Assembly (NCBI RefSeq): GCF_900637055.1 | Contig: NZ_LR134338.1 | Coordinates: 3,730,001-3,794,000 of the forward strand | DNA from: Brevibacillus brevis | Lineage (GTDB): Bacteria > Bacillota > Bacilli > Brevibacillales > Brevibacillaceae | Reading direction: 5' to 3' | DNA: 64,000 nucleotides | In this document: positions 19,447 through 26,767 of the stretch, in pieces | Position numbering within the stretch: position 1 is the stretch's first letter | How the letters are laid out: each line of letters opens with the position of its first letter | The notes under the pieces: generated by a model | What the model was told of the DNA's origin: nothing | Database searches by the model: none | Seen by the model: the letters and a program-made list of their open reading frames with translations, nothing else | Position numbers and translations under genes: made by a program

Positions 19447-19965
19447 TTAGAACATCAGGATGACGACCAAGAGTCCACCTAAAAAGCCCAAACTCTTGTA
19501 CATTTTTTCGTACTTTTCCTGTTCTGCCCGAGCCTCCTCTTCCAGCCCTCGCAGGTGGGTGACAGCTAGGCGCAAATGCTTTTGCTGGTCTTCCCGATCG
19601 GATGATCCGAGTACCTGACCTAGACTCTCAAGCACCTCTCGTTCTTGTCTGCGCAAGGCGGTTTGAGTCCAGAGTCTATTCATTGCTTGTTGCAAGGCTT
19701 CCTCAGCCGAATGCGCCTTTTCTGTCTGCAGGAATTCAGCGGCCAGAAGAAATACTTTCCCTACCTCTTCGGAGACGCGATGACCGACCTTCACAAACGC
19801 CCGCTGTAATGGGGTCATCCCGAACACGATTTCCGTTTCGAGCATTTGCAGAGCAACGAGCAGAGCCCGAAGCTGAACGGGACGATTCGCGTAATATTTG
19901 CCGATCTGCCAACCAACCATCGACGCCGAAAACAGGATGAGTACGGCTCCCATCAGCTTGACCAT
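19447..19965 (-). CDS. spoIIIAB: Stage III sporulation protein AB
   Basis: The 172-residue protein has an N-terminal membrane segment (about 4-20), a helical cytoplasmic body (PVQLRALLVALQMLETEI) and a C-terminal membrane segment (about 158-172). The fold has been related to type II secretion GspF-like proteins. It overlaps spoIIIAA by 13 bases, so translation is likely coupled. Confidence 0.92.
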   Translation of the reverse strand: MVKLMGAVLILFSASMVGWQIGKYYANRPVQLRALLVALQMLETEIVFGMTPLQRAFVKVGHRVSEEVGKVFLLAAEFLQTEKAHSAEEALQQAMNRLWTQTALRRQEREVLESLGQVLGSSDREDQQKHLRLAVTHLRGLEEEARAEQEKYEKMYKSLGFLGGLLVVILMF

Positions 19966-20915
19966 GCAACCTTCTCCCTTTCCACCAGGTTCATGCTTTG
20001 ATCATAGATGGCCTGGATTGTTCCGACACCTTTTGCACGGCTGAGTACGATATAGCGGGAAAAGGCTCCATAGCGAATCAGCTTGCCCAGCATGGGGCGT
20101 TCGGCTACTTCCTTGACGCTCGCTCCATGAGCCGAGCAAATGACGGCTACGCCTGCATGAATCGCTTCCCAGACTGCGTCGCCATCCTCCGCTCTCCCCA
20201 CCTCGTCCACAATCAGAACATCAGGAGACATGGAACGAATCAGCATCATCATCCCTGCAGCTTTTGGGCAAGCATCAAGCACATCCGTTCGTGGACCGAC
20301 GTCGCGTTGAGGAACTCCTTGCAAGCATCCCGCCAGCTCAGAACGCTCGTCCACAATTCCTACCTTGCGACTTGAAGACCACTCGCTCCCGTAGCTGATG
20401 GTTCGTGCCATATCACGTAGCAAGGTTGTCTTCCCGCACTGGGGTGGGGAGATGAGCAGCGTGTTCAGCAATTTGCCATCCTCAAACAAATACGGCATGA
20501 CCTTCCTGGCCGCGCCTTTTTTCTCGCGGGCAATCCGGATGTTGAAGCTGGTCACATCTCTGATTCCCTTCACTTCTCCTTTGTCCAGCACCACTTTCCC
20601 AGCAATGCCAATGCGATGACCGCCAACCACCGTGATGTAACCCCTTTTCAACTCTTCTTCCAAGGCATAGAGAGAATGCTGGCTAACCTGATTTAAGAGC
20701 CTTGCAGCCTCTTCTGCTGAAAACAGCCATCCTTGCGCGGGTATCGAGGTGATTTGCCCCGACAGTGTCACATAGCTAGATTGTTGGCCAAACCGGACTT
20801 CTAGCGGCTGGTTTTGCCGAAGCCGAATCTCTTCCAAATTCTCTCTTACCGCGATAGGAAGGGCCGTCAAAATCGTGCGTAAAGTTGCTGGCAAAATCGC
20901 CAAGATCTCATTCAT
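19953..20915 (-). CDS. spoIIIAA: Stage III sporulation protein AA (AAA+ ATPase)
   Basis: SpoIIIAA is the cytoplasmic ATPase of the SpoIIIA transport machine, related to secretion ATPases. The 320-residue protein shows a Walker A variant in SPPQCGKTTLLRDM, a Walker B segment VLIVDEVGR, and the segment VGIVDERSELAGCLQGVPQ. The ATG at 20913-20915 has a GGAGGG site upstream; the longer frame upstream would include the sigma-E promoter and is rejected. It is the first gene of the eight-gene operon. Confidence 0.95.
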   Translation of the reverse strand: MNEILAILPATLRTILTALPIAVRENLEEIRLRQNQPLEVRFGQQSSYVTLSGQITSIPAQGWLFSAEEAARLLNQVSQHSLYALEEELKRGYITVVGGHRIGIAGKVVLDKGEVKGIRDVTSFNIRIAREKKGAARKVMPYLFEDGKLLNTLLISPPQCGKTTLLRDMARTISYGSEWSSSRKVGIVDERSELAGCLQGVPQRDVGPRTDVLDACPKAAGMMMLIRSMSPDVLIVDEVGRAEDGDAVWEAIHAGVAVICSAHGASVKEVAERPMLGKLIRYGAFSRYIVLSRAKGVGTIQAIYDQSMNLVEREKVAWSS

Positions 20916-20967
20916 CAGGTACCCTCCTTTTGCAGCATTCTGTCTTTGTCCACTTTGACTTACCTCC

Positions 20968-20997
20968 ATCCTATGCAGAGATGGACGAGATTTATGC
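20968..20997 (-). promoter_or_regulatory. Sigma-E-type promoter of the spoIIIA operon
   Basis: On the minus strand GCATAAAT (20990-20997) and CATAGGAT (20968-20975) are separated by 14 bases, about 50 bases before the spoIIIAA start. The -10 fits the sigma-E pattern CATAnnnT and the -35 resembles the ATA-rich sigma-E -35. spoIIIA is sigma-E dependent in B. subtilis. The promoter abuts the terminator of the upstream gene. Confidence 0.65.
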
Positions 20998-21040
20998 AAA
21001 AAAAATAGCTTGCTCTCGTGCTAGAACGCGAGTGCAAGCT
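20998..21040 (-). terminator. Terminator upstream of spoIIIA
   Basis: A 12-bp stem with one mismatch (21007-21018 with 21029-21040) is followed on the minus strand by an eight-T run. It ends the transcript of the acidic protein gene directly before the spoIIIA promoter. Confidence 0.85.
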
Positions 21041-21053
21041 TTTCCTGTTGGGA

Positions 21054-21539
21054 TCATCGATTATCCGTTTTCTTGTGATCCACCGGCTCTATTACATAGT
21101 GTCTAAAACCTTCCTCATCTTTGCCCTCATACAGATAGATTTCTTTTTGGCAGCTAGGGCATGCGAACTCGTAGGTCGTATCGAGATGGGGATCTACTTG
21201 TCCTTCAAACATTTGTGCGTCTTCATCATCATCCAAATCGTAGAAAGTCGCGTACTCGTCTTCATCGTCCTCGTCCTCACAATCGACAACCGTTTCGTAC
21301 AAGTCATCATCATCTTCAAAAAGGTAGAGCTCAATGTCCTCTAAGTCTTCATCCAAGGCCTCTACATAATCCTCTGCCTCTTCCACTCGCGCATGAAGCT
21401 CTCTTAGCTGACCCTGCACCTCATTTAGAATCTCAATCATCTCTACCAACATTTTTCCTTCGGAGCTCTTCTCACCCACTTCCAACCCATCTGCCAACCC
21501 TTGCAAGTATGCGATTCGATTCGCCAATGATTCTGGCAT
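21054..21539 (-). CDS. Acidic coiled-coil protein with a CxxC element (CD1247 N-terminal-domain type)
   Basis: The 161-residue protein starts MPESLANRIAYLQGLADGLE, typical of a small Firmicute family named after C. difficile CD1247. It continues with a helical region (about 25-60), a very acidic stretch (about 55-115, mostly Asp and Glu), and a C-terminal segment with FACPSCQKEIYLYEG, a possible half zinc ribbon. The ATG at 21537-21539 has a GGGAGG site 8 bases upstream. It lies between yqhV and spoIIIA with its own terminator. The function is unknown; the position suggests, but does not prove, a link to sporulation. Confidence 0.75.
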   Translation of the reverse strand: MPESLANRIAYLQGLADGLEVGEKSSEGKMLVEMIEILNEVQGQLRELHARVEEAEDYVEALDEDLEDIELYLFEDDDDLYETVVDCEDEDDEDEYATFYDLDDDEDAQMFEGQVDPHLDTTYEFACPSCQKEIYLYEGKDEEGFRHYVIEPVDHKKTDNR

Positions 21540-21618
21540 CCACATTCCCTCCCATCCAATCTCTCCCACATATCGTTCCCCATCGTGATGACATTTACAA
21601 ATGGAAGGAAATGGATAA

Positions 21619-21882
21619 TCATTTGCGGACGCCAATCAAGATGCAGGAGATCCCCACCAAAATCCAAGCAATTTTGGCAAAGCTAACCCGATCCGACATG
21701 CCTAATAAACCGATTGTCGTAGTGGTGATCAAGATGATTGGCCCGACGATTGCAAGACCTGAATTAATGAGCAGAGCTTTTTCGACCTGGTTCACTTTCA
21801 AAATGAGCAAAGCTGCAATGATCTCGATACTGCCTGAGAAGACCCTAAGTGCCGCCATACCCATAATTGCTTTTTCCAACAT
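21619..21882 (-). CDS. yqhV: YqhV family (DUF2619) membrane protein
   Basis: This 87-residue protein has three membrane segments (about 5-25, 35-55 and 65-83) and matches B. subtilis YqhV, which also sits directly upstream of spoIIIAA. Its function is unknown. Here one extra gene, encoding the acidic protein, separates it from spoIIIAA. Confidence 0.82.
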   Translation of the reverse strand: MLEKAIMGMAALRVFSGSIEIIAALLILKVNQVEKALLINSGLAIVGPIILITTTTIGLLGMSDRVSFAKIAWILVGISCILIGVRK

Positions 21883-21969
21883 ACCGTCTCGTCCTCCCCT
21901 CCTTTCACTCTATGCCTGTACCACATCATTTCAGCACTTTTTCCATCACCTCTATAGGCTTTTGCCCTC

Positions 21970-21996
21970 ACTCCTCTCCTCCACTGGGCATACACT
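21970..21996 (+). promoter_or_regulatory. Mother-cell sigma (sigma-K/sigma-E type) promoter for comA-comB
   Basis: CATACACT at 21989-21996 is the consensus sigma-E -10 sequence and fits the sigma-K pattern CATAnnnT. An AC dinucleotide stands 17 bases upstream (21970-21971), as expected for sigma-K. No good ATATT-like sigma-E -35 is present. The distance to the comA ribosome-binding site is suitable. Confidence 0.5.
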
Positions 21997-22031
21997 GAAC
22001 CATACGCCTAGAAGAAATGAGGAACTTGCCG

Positions 22032-22853
22032 ATGATAGAGTGTGATCAATCGTTTTTGCCTGACAGCTGGGCAAACCCGTCCGGGCAAATACGAGAGAAG
22101 CCCCGTGTGAAGGGCTTAACCATGGTCATTGACAAAGGCCTTGGACTTACCGCTTATTCCGACTTGTTAGCGTTGGCTGCTCCCTATATCGATCTATACA
22201 AACTCGGTTTTGGCACCATCGCTCTGTATCCCCTCGAAATACTCAACCAAAAACTGACCCTCGCAAAACAACATGGCGTACACATCATGCCAGGAGGAAC
22301 TTTTTTTGAAATCGCTATTCGTCACAATACGATTGCAGATTATATGAAGCTGATTCGCTCGCTCGGTTTTACTGCGGTAGAAATATCCGATGGAACGTTC
22401 CCTTTATCCTTCGCACAGCGTCAGGAAGCCATTAATTACGCGTTAGACAATGATCTGGTGGTCTACACTGAGGTCGGGAAAAAAGCGGCCGACTATCGCG
22501 CATGTCGAGAGGAATTGCTGGAGACGCTTAGCTTTGACCTGCACAATGGTGCCAGTCACGTTATTGTGGAAGCGAGAGAGAGTGGTACTGTCGGCGTATG
22601 CGACGGTGACGGCAAGATTGACGATTCCTTTGTCCGAGACATCGTCAATGCCGCCAAGGAAAAAGCCTCCCGACTGATCTGGGAAGCCCCACAAAAAGAT
22701 CAACAGGTTTGCTTCATCAAAGCCATTGGCAGCGACGTTAATCTCGGAAATATAGCCTATACGGATGTATTCTCTGTAGAGACGCTACGGCGAGGATTGC
22801 GCGGCGATACAGCCCTGATCATAGATAGTGGGAGGTGTTTTCCGTGCGAATAG
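22032..22853 (+). CDS. comA: Phosphosulfolactate synthase (ComA family, YitD-like)
   Basis: ComA adds sulfite to phosphoenolpyruvate to make phosphosulfolactate. The 273-residue TIM-barrel protein has the family segments RVKGLTMVIDKGLGL, PYIDLYKLGFGT, MPGGTFFEIA and HVIVEARESGTVGVCDGDG. In B. subtilis the homologues YitD/YitC are tied to the sulfolactate stored in spores. The ATG at 22032 is chosen because GAGGA stands 8 bases upstream; an ATG 5 codons earlier has no clear site. It overlaps comB by 10 bases and has a mother-cell-type promoter. Confidence 0.88.
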   Translation: MIECDQSFLPDSWANPSGQIREKPRVKGLTMVIDKGLGLTAYSDLLALAAPYIDLYKLGFGTIALYPLEILNQKLTLAKQHGVHIMPGGTFFEIAIRHNTIADYMKLIRSLGFTAVEISDGTFPLSFAQRQEAINYALDNDLVVYTEVGKKAADYRACREELLETLSFDLHNGASHVIVEARESGTVGVCDGDGKIDDSFVRDIVNAAKEKASRLIWEAPQKDQQVCFIKAIGSDVNLGNIAYTDVFSVETLRRGLRGDTALIIDSGRCFPCE

Positions 22854-23560
22854 AAGTGGTGCCGACCGTGGAAGAAATTCGTTTTGAACAGATCAACAAT
22901 CATGTTGTCATCGTCATTGATGTGCTTCGTGCCTCCAGTACGATTGTCACCGCATTAGGCAATGGTTTTCGTAGCGTCATCCCGGTCGAAACCATTGGGC
23001 AAGCGAACTCCCTGCGCGCCAACGACTGTATTTTGGCGGGTGAGCGCCACTGTAAGAAAATCCCCGAATTCGACTGCAACAACTCGCCAACCGAAATCGC
23101 TTCTCTGGGGAAAACGGGGAGCCAGCTTATTCTCACCACGACGAACGGGACTCGCGCGATCCAAAAAGCAGAACGTGCCTCTGCTCTCTTGATTGGCTGC
23201 TTCTTGAATGCCACTGCATGCGTGCGGCACGCTCTTTCGTTTCATCTCGATATTACACTGTACTGTGCAGGTACCCGGTCGGAATTCGCTCTGGAGGACG
23301 GTCTGGCTGCCGGCTTGATGATCGCGCAGGCACAACAATCGTTACCGACCATCCAAATTTGTGATCTGGGTGAAGTTCTAAAAGCGAGCTACCTTTACTA
23401 CGCAGGAAAGCTGAACGAACTGCTACCCCACACAACAACAGGAAAAAGGCTGATCCAGCATCATCTCGCAAGCGATATACGTTACTGCGCTCAAGTGGAT
23501 CAGTATCAAATCGTTCCTTATATCAAGGAGAAACGCATACTCCCACACCTTGTCTCATAA
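22844..23560 (+). CDS. comB: 2-phosphosulfolactate phosphatase (ComB family, YitC-like)
   Basis: ComB removes phosphate from 2-phosphosulfolactate to give sulfolactate. The 238-residue protein shows VVIVIDVLRASSTIVTAL near the N-terminus, ILAGERHCKKIPEFDCNNSP and LTTTNGTRAI, and CAGTRSEFALEDGLAAG, all typical of the family. The start is GTG at 22844-22846, six bases after GGGAGGTG and inside the end of comA. The third enzyme of the coenzyme M route (ComC) is not in the window, so the likely end product is sulfolactate, not coenzyme M. Confidence 0.88.
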   Translation: MRIEVVPTVEEIRFEQINNHVVIVIDVLRASSTIVTALGNGFRSVIPVETIGQANSLRANDCILAGERHCKKIPEFDCNNSPTEIASLGKTGSQLILTTTNGTRAIQKAERASALLIGCFLNATACVRHALSFHLDITLYCAGTRSEFALEDGLAAGLMIAQAQQSLPTIQICDLGEVLKASYLYYAGKLNELLPHTTTGKRLIQHHLASDIRYCAQVDQYQIVPYIKEKRILPHLVS

Positions 23561-23590
23561 TGTAAAAAGAGAACAGGGACAGGGGTTATG

Positions 23591-24058
23591 ATGCCAATGA
23601 TGTCTGGAGAAGTGATGCTCGTCATCCTGATCGTTATCGGTCTTATTGGGCGCTCGCCTATTATTGCCACTGCCGCGAGCATATTGTTGGTGTTAAAGTT
23701 AACGGCACTGGAGCGTTTTTTCCCAACGGTAGAACGTCGCGGTTTGGAGCTCGGCCTGCTCTTTTTGACCATTTCCGTACTGGTTCCATTCGCCAGCGAG
23801 AAAATATCATGGAAAGACGTCACGCCTCTTTTCACTACGGTCGTCGGCTTAACCGCACTGGCTGGTGGCGCCATTGCCACCTGGATGAATGGAAAAGGAC
23901 TCGATTTGCTGCGCTCTGAGCCACATATGATTGTCGGACTCGTCATTGGCTCGATTATTGGGATTGTGTTTTTTCGCGGGATTCCCGTTGGTCCTTTGAT
24001 GGCTGCTGGCATTACAGCGTTTGTGTTGAAGCTGTGGGAATGGTTTGGTAGCAAATAA
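23591..24058 (+). CDS. DUF441 family membrane protein
   Basis: The 155-residue protein has four to five membrane segments, with [17 protein letters not shown] near the N-terminus and [17 protein letters not shown] near the C-terminus, as in the DUF441 family (for example YeaL and YtwI). The function is unknown. AGGGG lies 5 bases before the chosen ATG at 23591; the preceding codon is also ATG. It follows comB by 30 bases and probably shares its transcript. Confidence 0.85.
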   Translation: MPMMSGEVMLVILIVIGLIGRSPIIATAASILLVLKLTALERFFPTVERRGLELGLLFLTISVLVPFASEKISWKDVTPLFTTVVGLTALAGGAIATWMNGKGLDLLRSEPHMIVGLVIGSIIGIVFFRGIPVGPLMAAGITAFVLKLWEWFGSK

Positions 24059-24101
24059 AAAACGAAATCCCCCTCTGTTACATGCAGGAGGGGGATTTGT
24101 C
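24058..24101. terminator. Bidirectional terminator between DUF441 gene and anti-sigma gene
   Basis: An 11-bp perfect stem (24065-24075 with 24088-24098, AAATCCCCCTC/GAGGGGGATTT) has T-runs on both strands (TTTTTTATT on the minus strand). It serves two convergent genes. Confidence 0.85.
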
Positions 24102-24110
24102 TTTGCTGTT

Positions 24111-25799
24111 TTAGCGTTTGGCGTTATTGGACGTCTCAAATGGAACTTCCCAGTTGAGGTCTTGGTATTGGCGCTGTTGGATAGCGTGTGACAGCTTTAA
24201 TTCTTTCGGCTGTTTTTCAAGGTCGCGGATGAAGAATGTTCCTTCTACGTGCACGCGCCCATCCTTACCTCGCTTATAAGTTCCGTTGCGGGAGACATTG
24301 TATTTTTGTTTAGACTCATCCTGTGCTGACCATTCGCTCGTGTCAACAATCCCTTCTGGAAGAATGGCCGAGAACGAGATCAGTGCACCCTTTCCAAAAT
24401 AGGTCTCATTCCCGATTATTTCTTCTTCCTCCGTTGTTTTTAAGGTAAAGCCTGTCAAGGTATAGGTGCTGTCACTGTCCGTCACGGTCACTTTATCCTT
24501 TAACAAGGTATCCACCGGGATGGTTGCCTTAAATTTCGATGGCTCATACAGGTACAGGGAGTGCATTTTTAATTTGTACGATTGATCCTTTATTAGTGGA
24601 GTTATCCCATTCCATTTCGTAACTCCTTTACCGTCATCATGCACTTTTCCGCGGTACGAGTGCTTTACGTTGTTCTTTCGAATTTGGTTAAGTTCTTCAT
24701 GCAACGCATCGTCCCATCCTGCTACCACGTTCCCTTTTTCATCGAATATTTGGAACGCGACTCCCATGTCGATAAAATACCTCTCCATTCTCTCCGCTTC
24801 TGTGAATACACCTGTTTTTGGCTCTTTTACAATCCAGCCGTTTTGCTCTTTCCATTTTTGGATTTGTTCTTCTCTTTCTTTTGTCCAGTTAATTTCCATT
24901 TCCATCATACTCGTGCTCGGTACCGTCATCATGTTTTGCAGAACGATCTCAATACCATTTGTCGTGTATTTTTGTCCGATCTCTGTATAGTTCGCCACTG
25001 CCCTTGCCTTTTTCATATCAACCGGAAACTCTACCTTCCAGCTACCTTCTTTCCCATTCAACATGCTTGCTTCGACACCGACGATCATCTCATCTGGTAA
25101 TGACTTGCTATCTTTCAAGAATCGGAAAATATCATGGCTGACGACAAGATATTCTCCTTCTTGACCGTAGGAATAGCCCCCACCCCCAGGATTTAGGTCT
25201 TCACCTGACTTGGTTTTGTAAGTAAGCGAAAATGCGTCTTTTTCCGGATCAAACGGGATACGCTTGCCATTTTGATCCACGATATTGGCGATAATCGCCA
25301 TCCGCGCTGGGTCTGCAACCACTTCTTTGACAACCAGTGTAATCCCTTGATCCGTCACCTTTTTATTGATTTCCTGGACATAACCCTTCTCTGCTGCCTG
25401 CTTCATTCCTTGGTCGATGCCTTGTATGGATTGTATGACACTGTTTACGTAGCTCGCAAAAGTTGGAGATACCATGGACCCAAACGTAATGATTGCCGTG
25501 ACACTCGCTACGGCTAATGCAGTTTTCTTCAAAATGTTTACACTCCTTTTTTTCCAGTTTGGTTTTGGCTTCGGCAATTTCACTTGCTCTAATGCCGTCA
25601 TCACCTGGGCAGTAAAATCTGTGGGCAACGCGCTTGGAACGTGCAGGCTCGGAAACTCCTCGCCGCTATCCTCTTCCTCCATCATCTGCCGCTGACAGAG
25701 CAGGCAGTCTTCGACATGTCGTTCCAGCAGTCTAGATTCACCTGCTGATAGCTCATCAGCCAAATACTTGCGCAACTCTTCAGTTTTGGAGCAATTCAT
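24111..25799 (-). CDS. Zinc-finger anti-sigma factor with DUF4179 extracellular domain
   Basis: The 562-residue protein has an N-terminal anti-sigma zinc-finger motif (about residues 23-45, H-x3-C-x2-C in RHVEDCLLCQ), one membrane segment (about 105-125) and a large extracellular part with DUF4179-type and further beta domains. It overlaps the preceding ECF sigma gene by 20 bases, so it is almost surely the cognate membrane-bound inhibitor. The ATG at 25797-25799 has an AGGAGGTG site. The signal sensed outside the cell is unknown. Confidence 0.85.
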   Translation of the reverse strand: MNCSKTEELRKYLADELSAGESRLLERHVEDCLLCQRQMMEEEDSGEEFPSLHVPSALPTDFTAQVMTALEQVKLPKPKPNWKKRSVNILKKTALAVASVTAIITFGSMVSPTFASYVNSVIQSIQGIDQGMKQAAEKGYVQEINKKVTDQGITLVVKEVVADPARMAIIANIVDQNGKRIPFDPEKDAFSLTYKTKSGEDLNPGGGGYSYGQEGEYLVVSHDIFRFLKDSKSLPDEMIVGVEASMLNGKEGSWKVEFPVDMKKARAVANYTEIGQKYTTNGIEIVLQNMMTVPSTSMMEMEINWTKEREEQIQKWKEQNGWIVKEPKTGVFTEAERMERYFIDMGVAFQIFDEKGNVVAGWDDALHEELNQIRKNNVKHSYRGKVHDDGKGVTKWNGITPLIKDQSYKLKMHSLYLYEPSKFKATIPVDTLLKDKVTVTDSDSTYTLTGFTLKTTEEEEIIGNETYFGKGALISFSAILPEGIVDTSEWSAQDESKQKYNVSRNGTYKRGKDGRVHVEGTFFIRDLEKQPKELKLSHAIQQRQYQDLNWEVPFETSNNAKR

Positions 25800-26349
25800 A
25801 GATAGCAGCACCTCCTGACATTTCTTGCGCGATACTAGCCCGGAGCTTTTTCTTGGCGTGATGGATACGCATTTGTACAGTTGTGACCGGAACATGCAAA
25901 ATTTCGCTAATCTCTTTGTAGCTCATCTGTTCCAAGTATTTCAGCAAAAACACAACGCGGTATTCTTCACCCAACGCCATGATTTGCTGCTGCAAGGTAT
26001 CTTGCTTTTCTTTTTCCAAATAAGCTTTTTCGGGTGTATCGGATTCTATCAGCCTTGTCTCTTCCAAAGGTGTTTTGGCGTAGTGCTTATTCTTGCGCCA
26101 CGCGTCTATACACAAGTTGGACGCAATCCGATACAGCCAGGCCAAAAAAGCATCGGTCGGCTTATACTTATCCAATTGACAGTACGCTTTAATGAATGCC
26201 TCTTGTGTCAGGTCTTGGGCATCCTGTTGCTGCCCCGTCATTCGATAAAGATAGCTGTATAATCGATCTTTGTACTTGTCGACCAGGTGCGCGTAGGCAT
26301 CCCGATGCCCTGTTTGTACCTGTTGTATGAGCAACCAATCATCCTGCAA
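25780..26349 (-). CDS. ECF-type sigma-70 family RNA polymerase sigma factor
   Basis: The 189-residue protein has sigma region 2 (about 15-80, with DAQDLTQEAFIKAY and FLAWLYRIASNLCIDAWR) and sigma region 4 (about 120-175, EQMSYKEISEILHVPVTTVQMRIHHAKKKL, described in two halves). The first in-frame ATG (26362-26364) has no ribosome-binding site, but the sequence right after it contains GGGAGG placed 6 bases before a TTG at 26347-26349; I take TTG as the start. It is followed by its overlapping anti-sigma gene. Autoregulation is likely for this class. Confidence 0.88.
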   Translation of the reverse strand: MQDDWLLIQQVQTGHRDAYAHLVDKYKDRLYSYLYRMTGQQQDAQDLTQEAFIKAYCQLDKYKPTDAFLAWLYRIASNLCIDAWRKNKHYAKTPLEETRLIESDTPEKAYLEKEKQDTLQQQIMALGEEYRVVFLLKYLEQMSYKEISEILHVPVTTVQMRIHHAKKKLRASIAQEMSGGAAIYELLQN

Positions 26350-26412
26350 AGGAAATCCTCCCATTTCAAAAAAGTTCGCTGCGCAGCGTTCGTTTTGGCA
26401 GGTTCATATGGA

Positions 26413-26440
26413 TTAACGGATTGTTTTGTATTTTCTTTCC
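26413..26440 (-). promoter_or_regulatory. Candidate ECF-type (self-regulated) promoter of the sigma operon
   Basis: On the minus strand GGAAAG (26435-26440) and CGTTAA (26413-26418) are 16 bases apart, the spacing of ECF promoters (TGAAAC-N16-CGTa). The -35 matches only 4 of 6 positions, so this is a weak suggestion. Confidence 0.3.
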
Positions 26441-26486
26441 AAAAATGATTACATTTTTTAAAAAAGTTTGAGTTAACATAGTGGAG

Positions 26487-26696
26487 GAGAAGAAAAAGCA
26501 CAGGTCTCTTCGACTCTGACACGCCCGCAAGGGGGATTCACTGTCCGTCTCCACTTAAAAAAGGGGACCGTCGAGCCAAAGCCACCCTACGGGCGGAAGT
26601 TTCTCAAGGAAGAAGTGTTCGACAAGCGTGGCCCTTTTTGAAGTTCCGACTGGGTAGGCGTTGTCAAGGCCTGCGAGCCCTGTGCTTTTTCTTCTC
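26487..26696 (+). ncRNA. Candidate structured non-coding RNA of about 210 nt (6S-like overall shape)
   Basis: No gene fits this stretch, but its ends form a perfect 18-bp closing helix (26487-26504 with 26679-26696). Inside follow a nearly symmetric 13/13-base loop, a second helix (26518-26525 with 26657-26665, one bulge), a third (26570-26576 with 26617-26623) and a hairpin (26547-26552 with 26563-26568). The third helix and the hairpin each need a G-U pair that would be an A-C mismatch on the other strand, so the plus strand is favoured. Length and the long closing stem with internal loops recall 6S RNA, but I cannot recognise a family by sequence. No clear promoter was found. Confidence 0.5.
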
Positions 26697-26728
26697 GCCA
26701 GCTTTGTTAGTCGAGTAATCGACAGCAT

Positions 26729-26754
26729 AAGAAAACCGCCCTTGATAAGGCGGT
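26729..26754 (-). terminator. Terminator after the ANT(6)-like gene
   Basis: A short stem (26735-26740 with 26749-26754, ACCGCC/GGCGGT) is followed by TTTTCTTATG on the minus strand, 14 bases past the stop codon. Confidence 0.65.
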
Positions 26755-26767
26755 CGAATGGCGTCCA

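Noticed and set aside
21798-21995. A 65-codon minus-strand frame upstream of yqhV
   Set aside because: No family resemblance, and it overlaps yqhV and the comA promoter region.
26487-26696. A miniature transposon (MITE) explanation of the 18-bp inverted ends
   Set aside because: No target-site duplication flanks the ends, and the interior folds into further helices with strand-specific G-U pairs, which suits an RNA better. Not fully excluded without a genome-wide repeat search.
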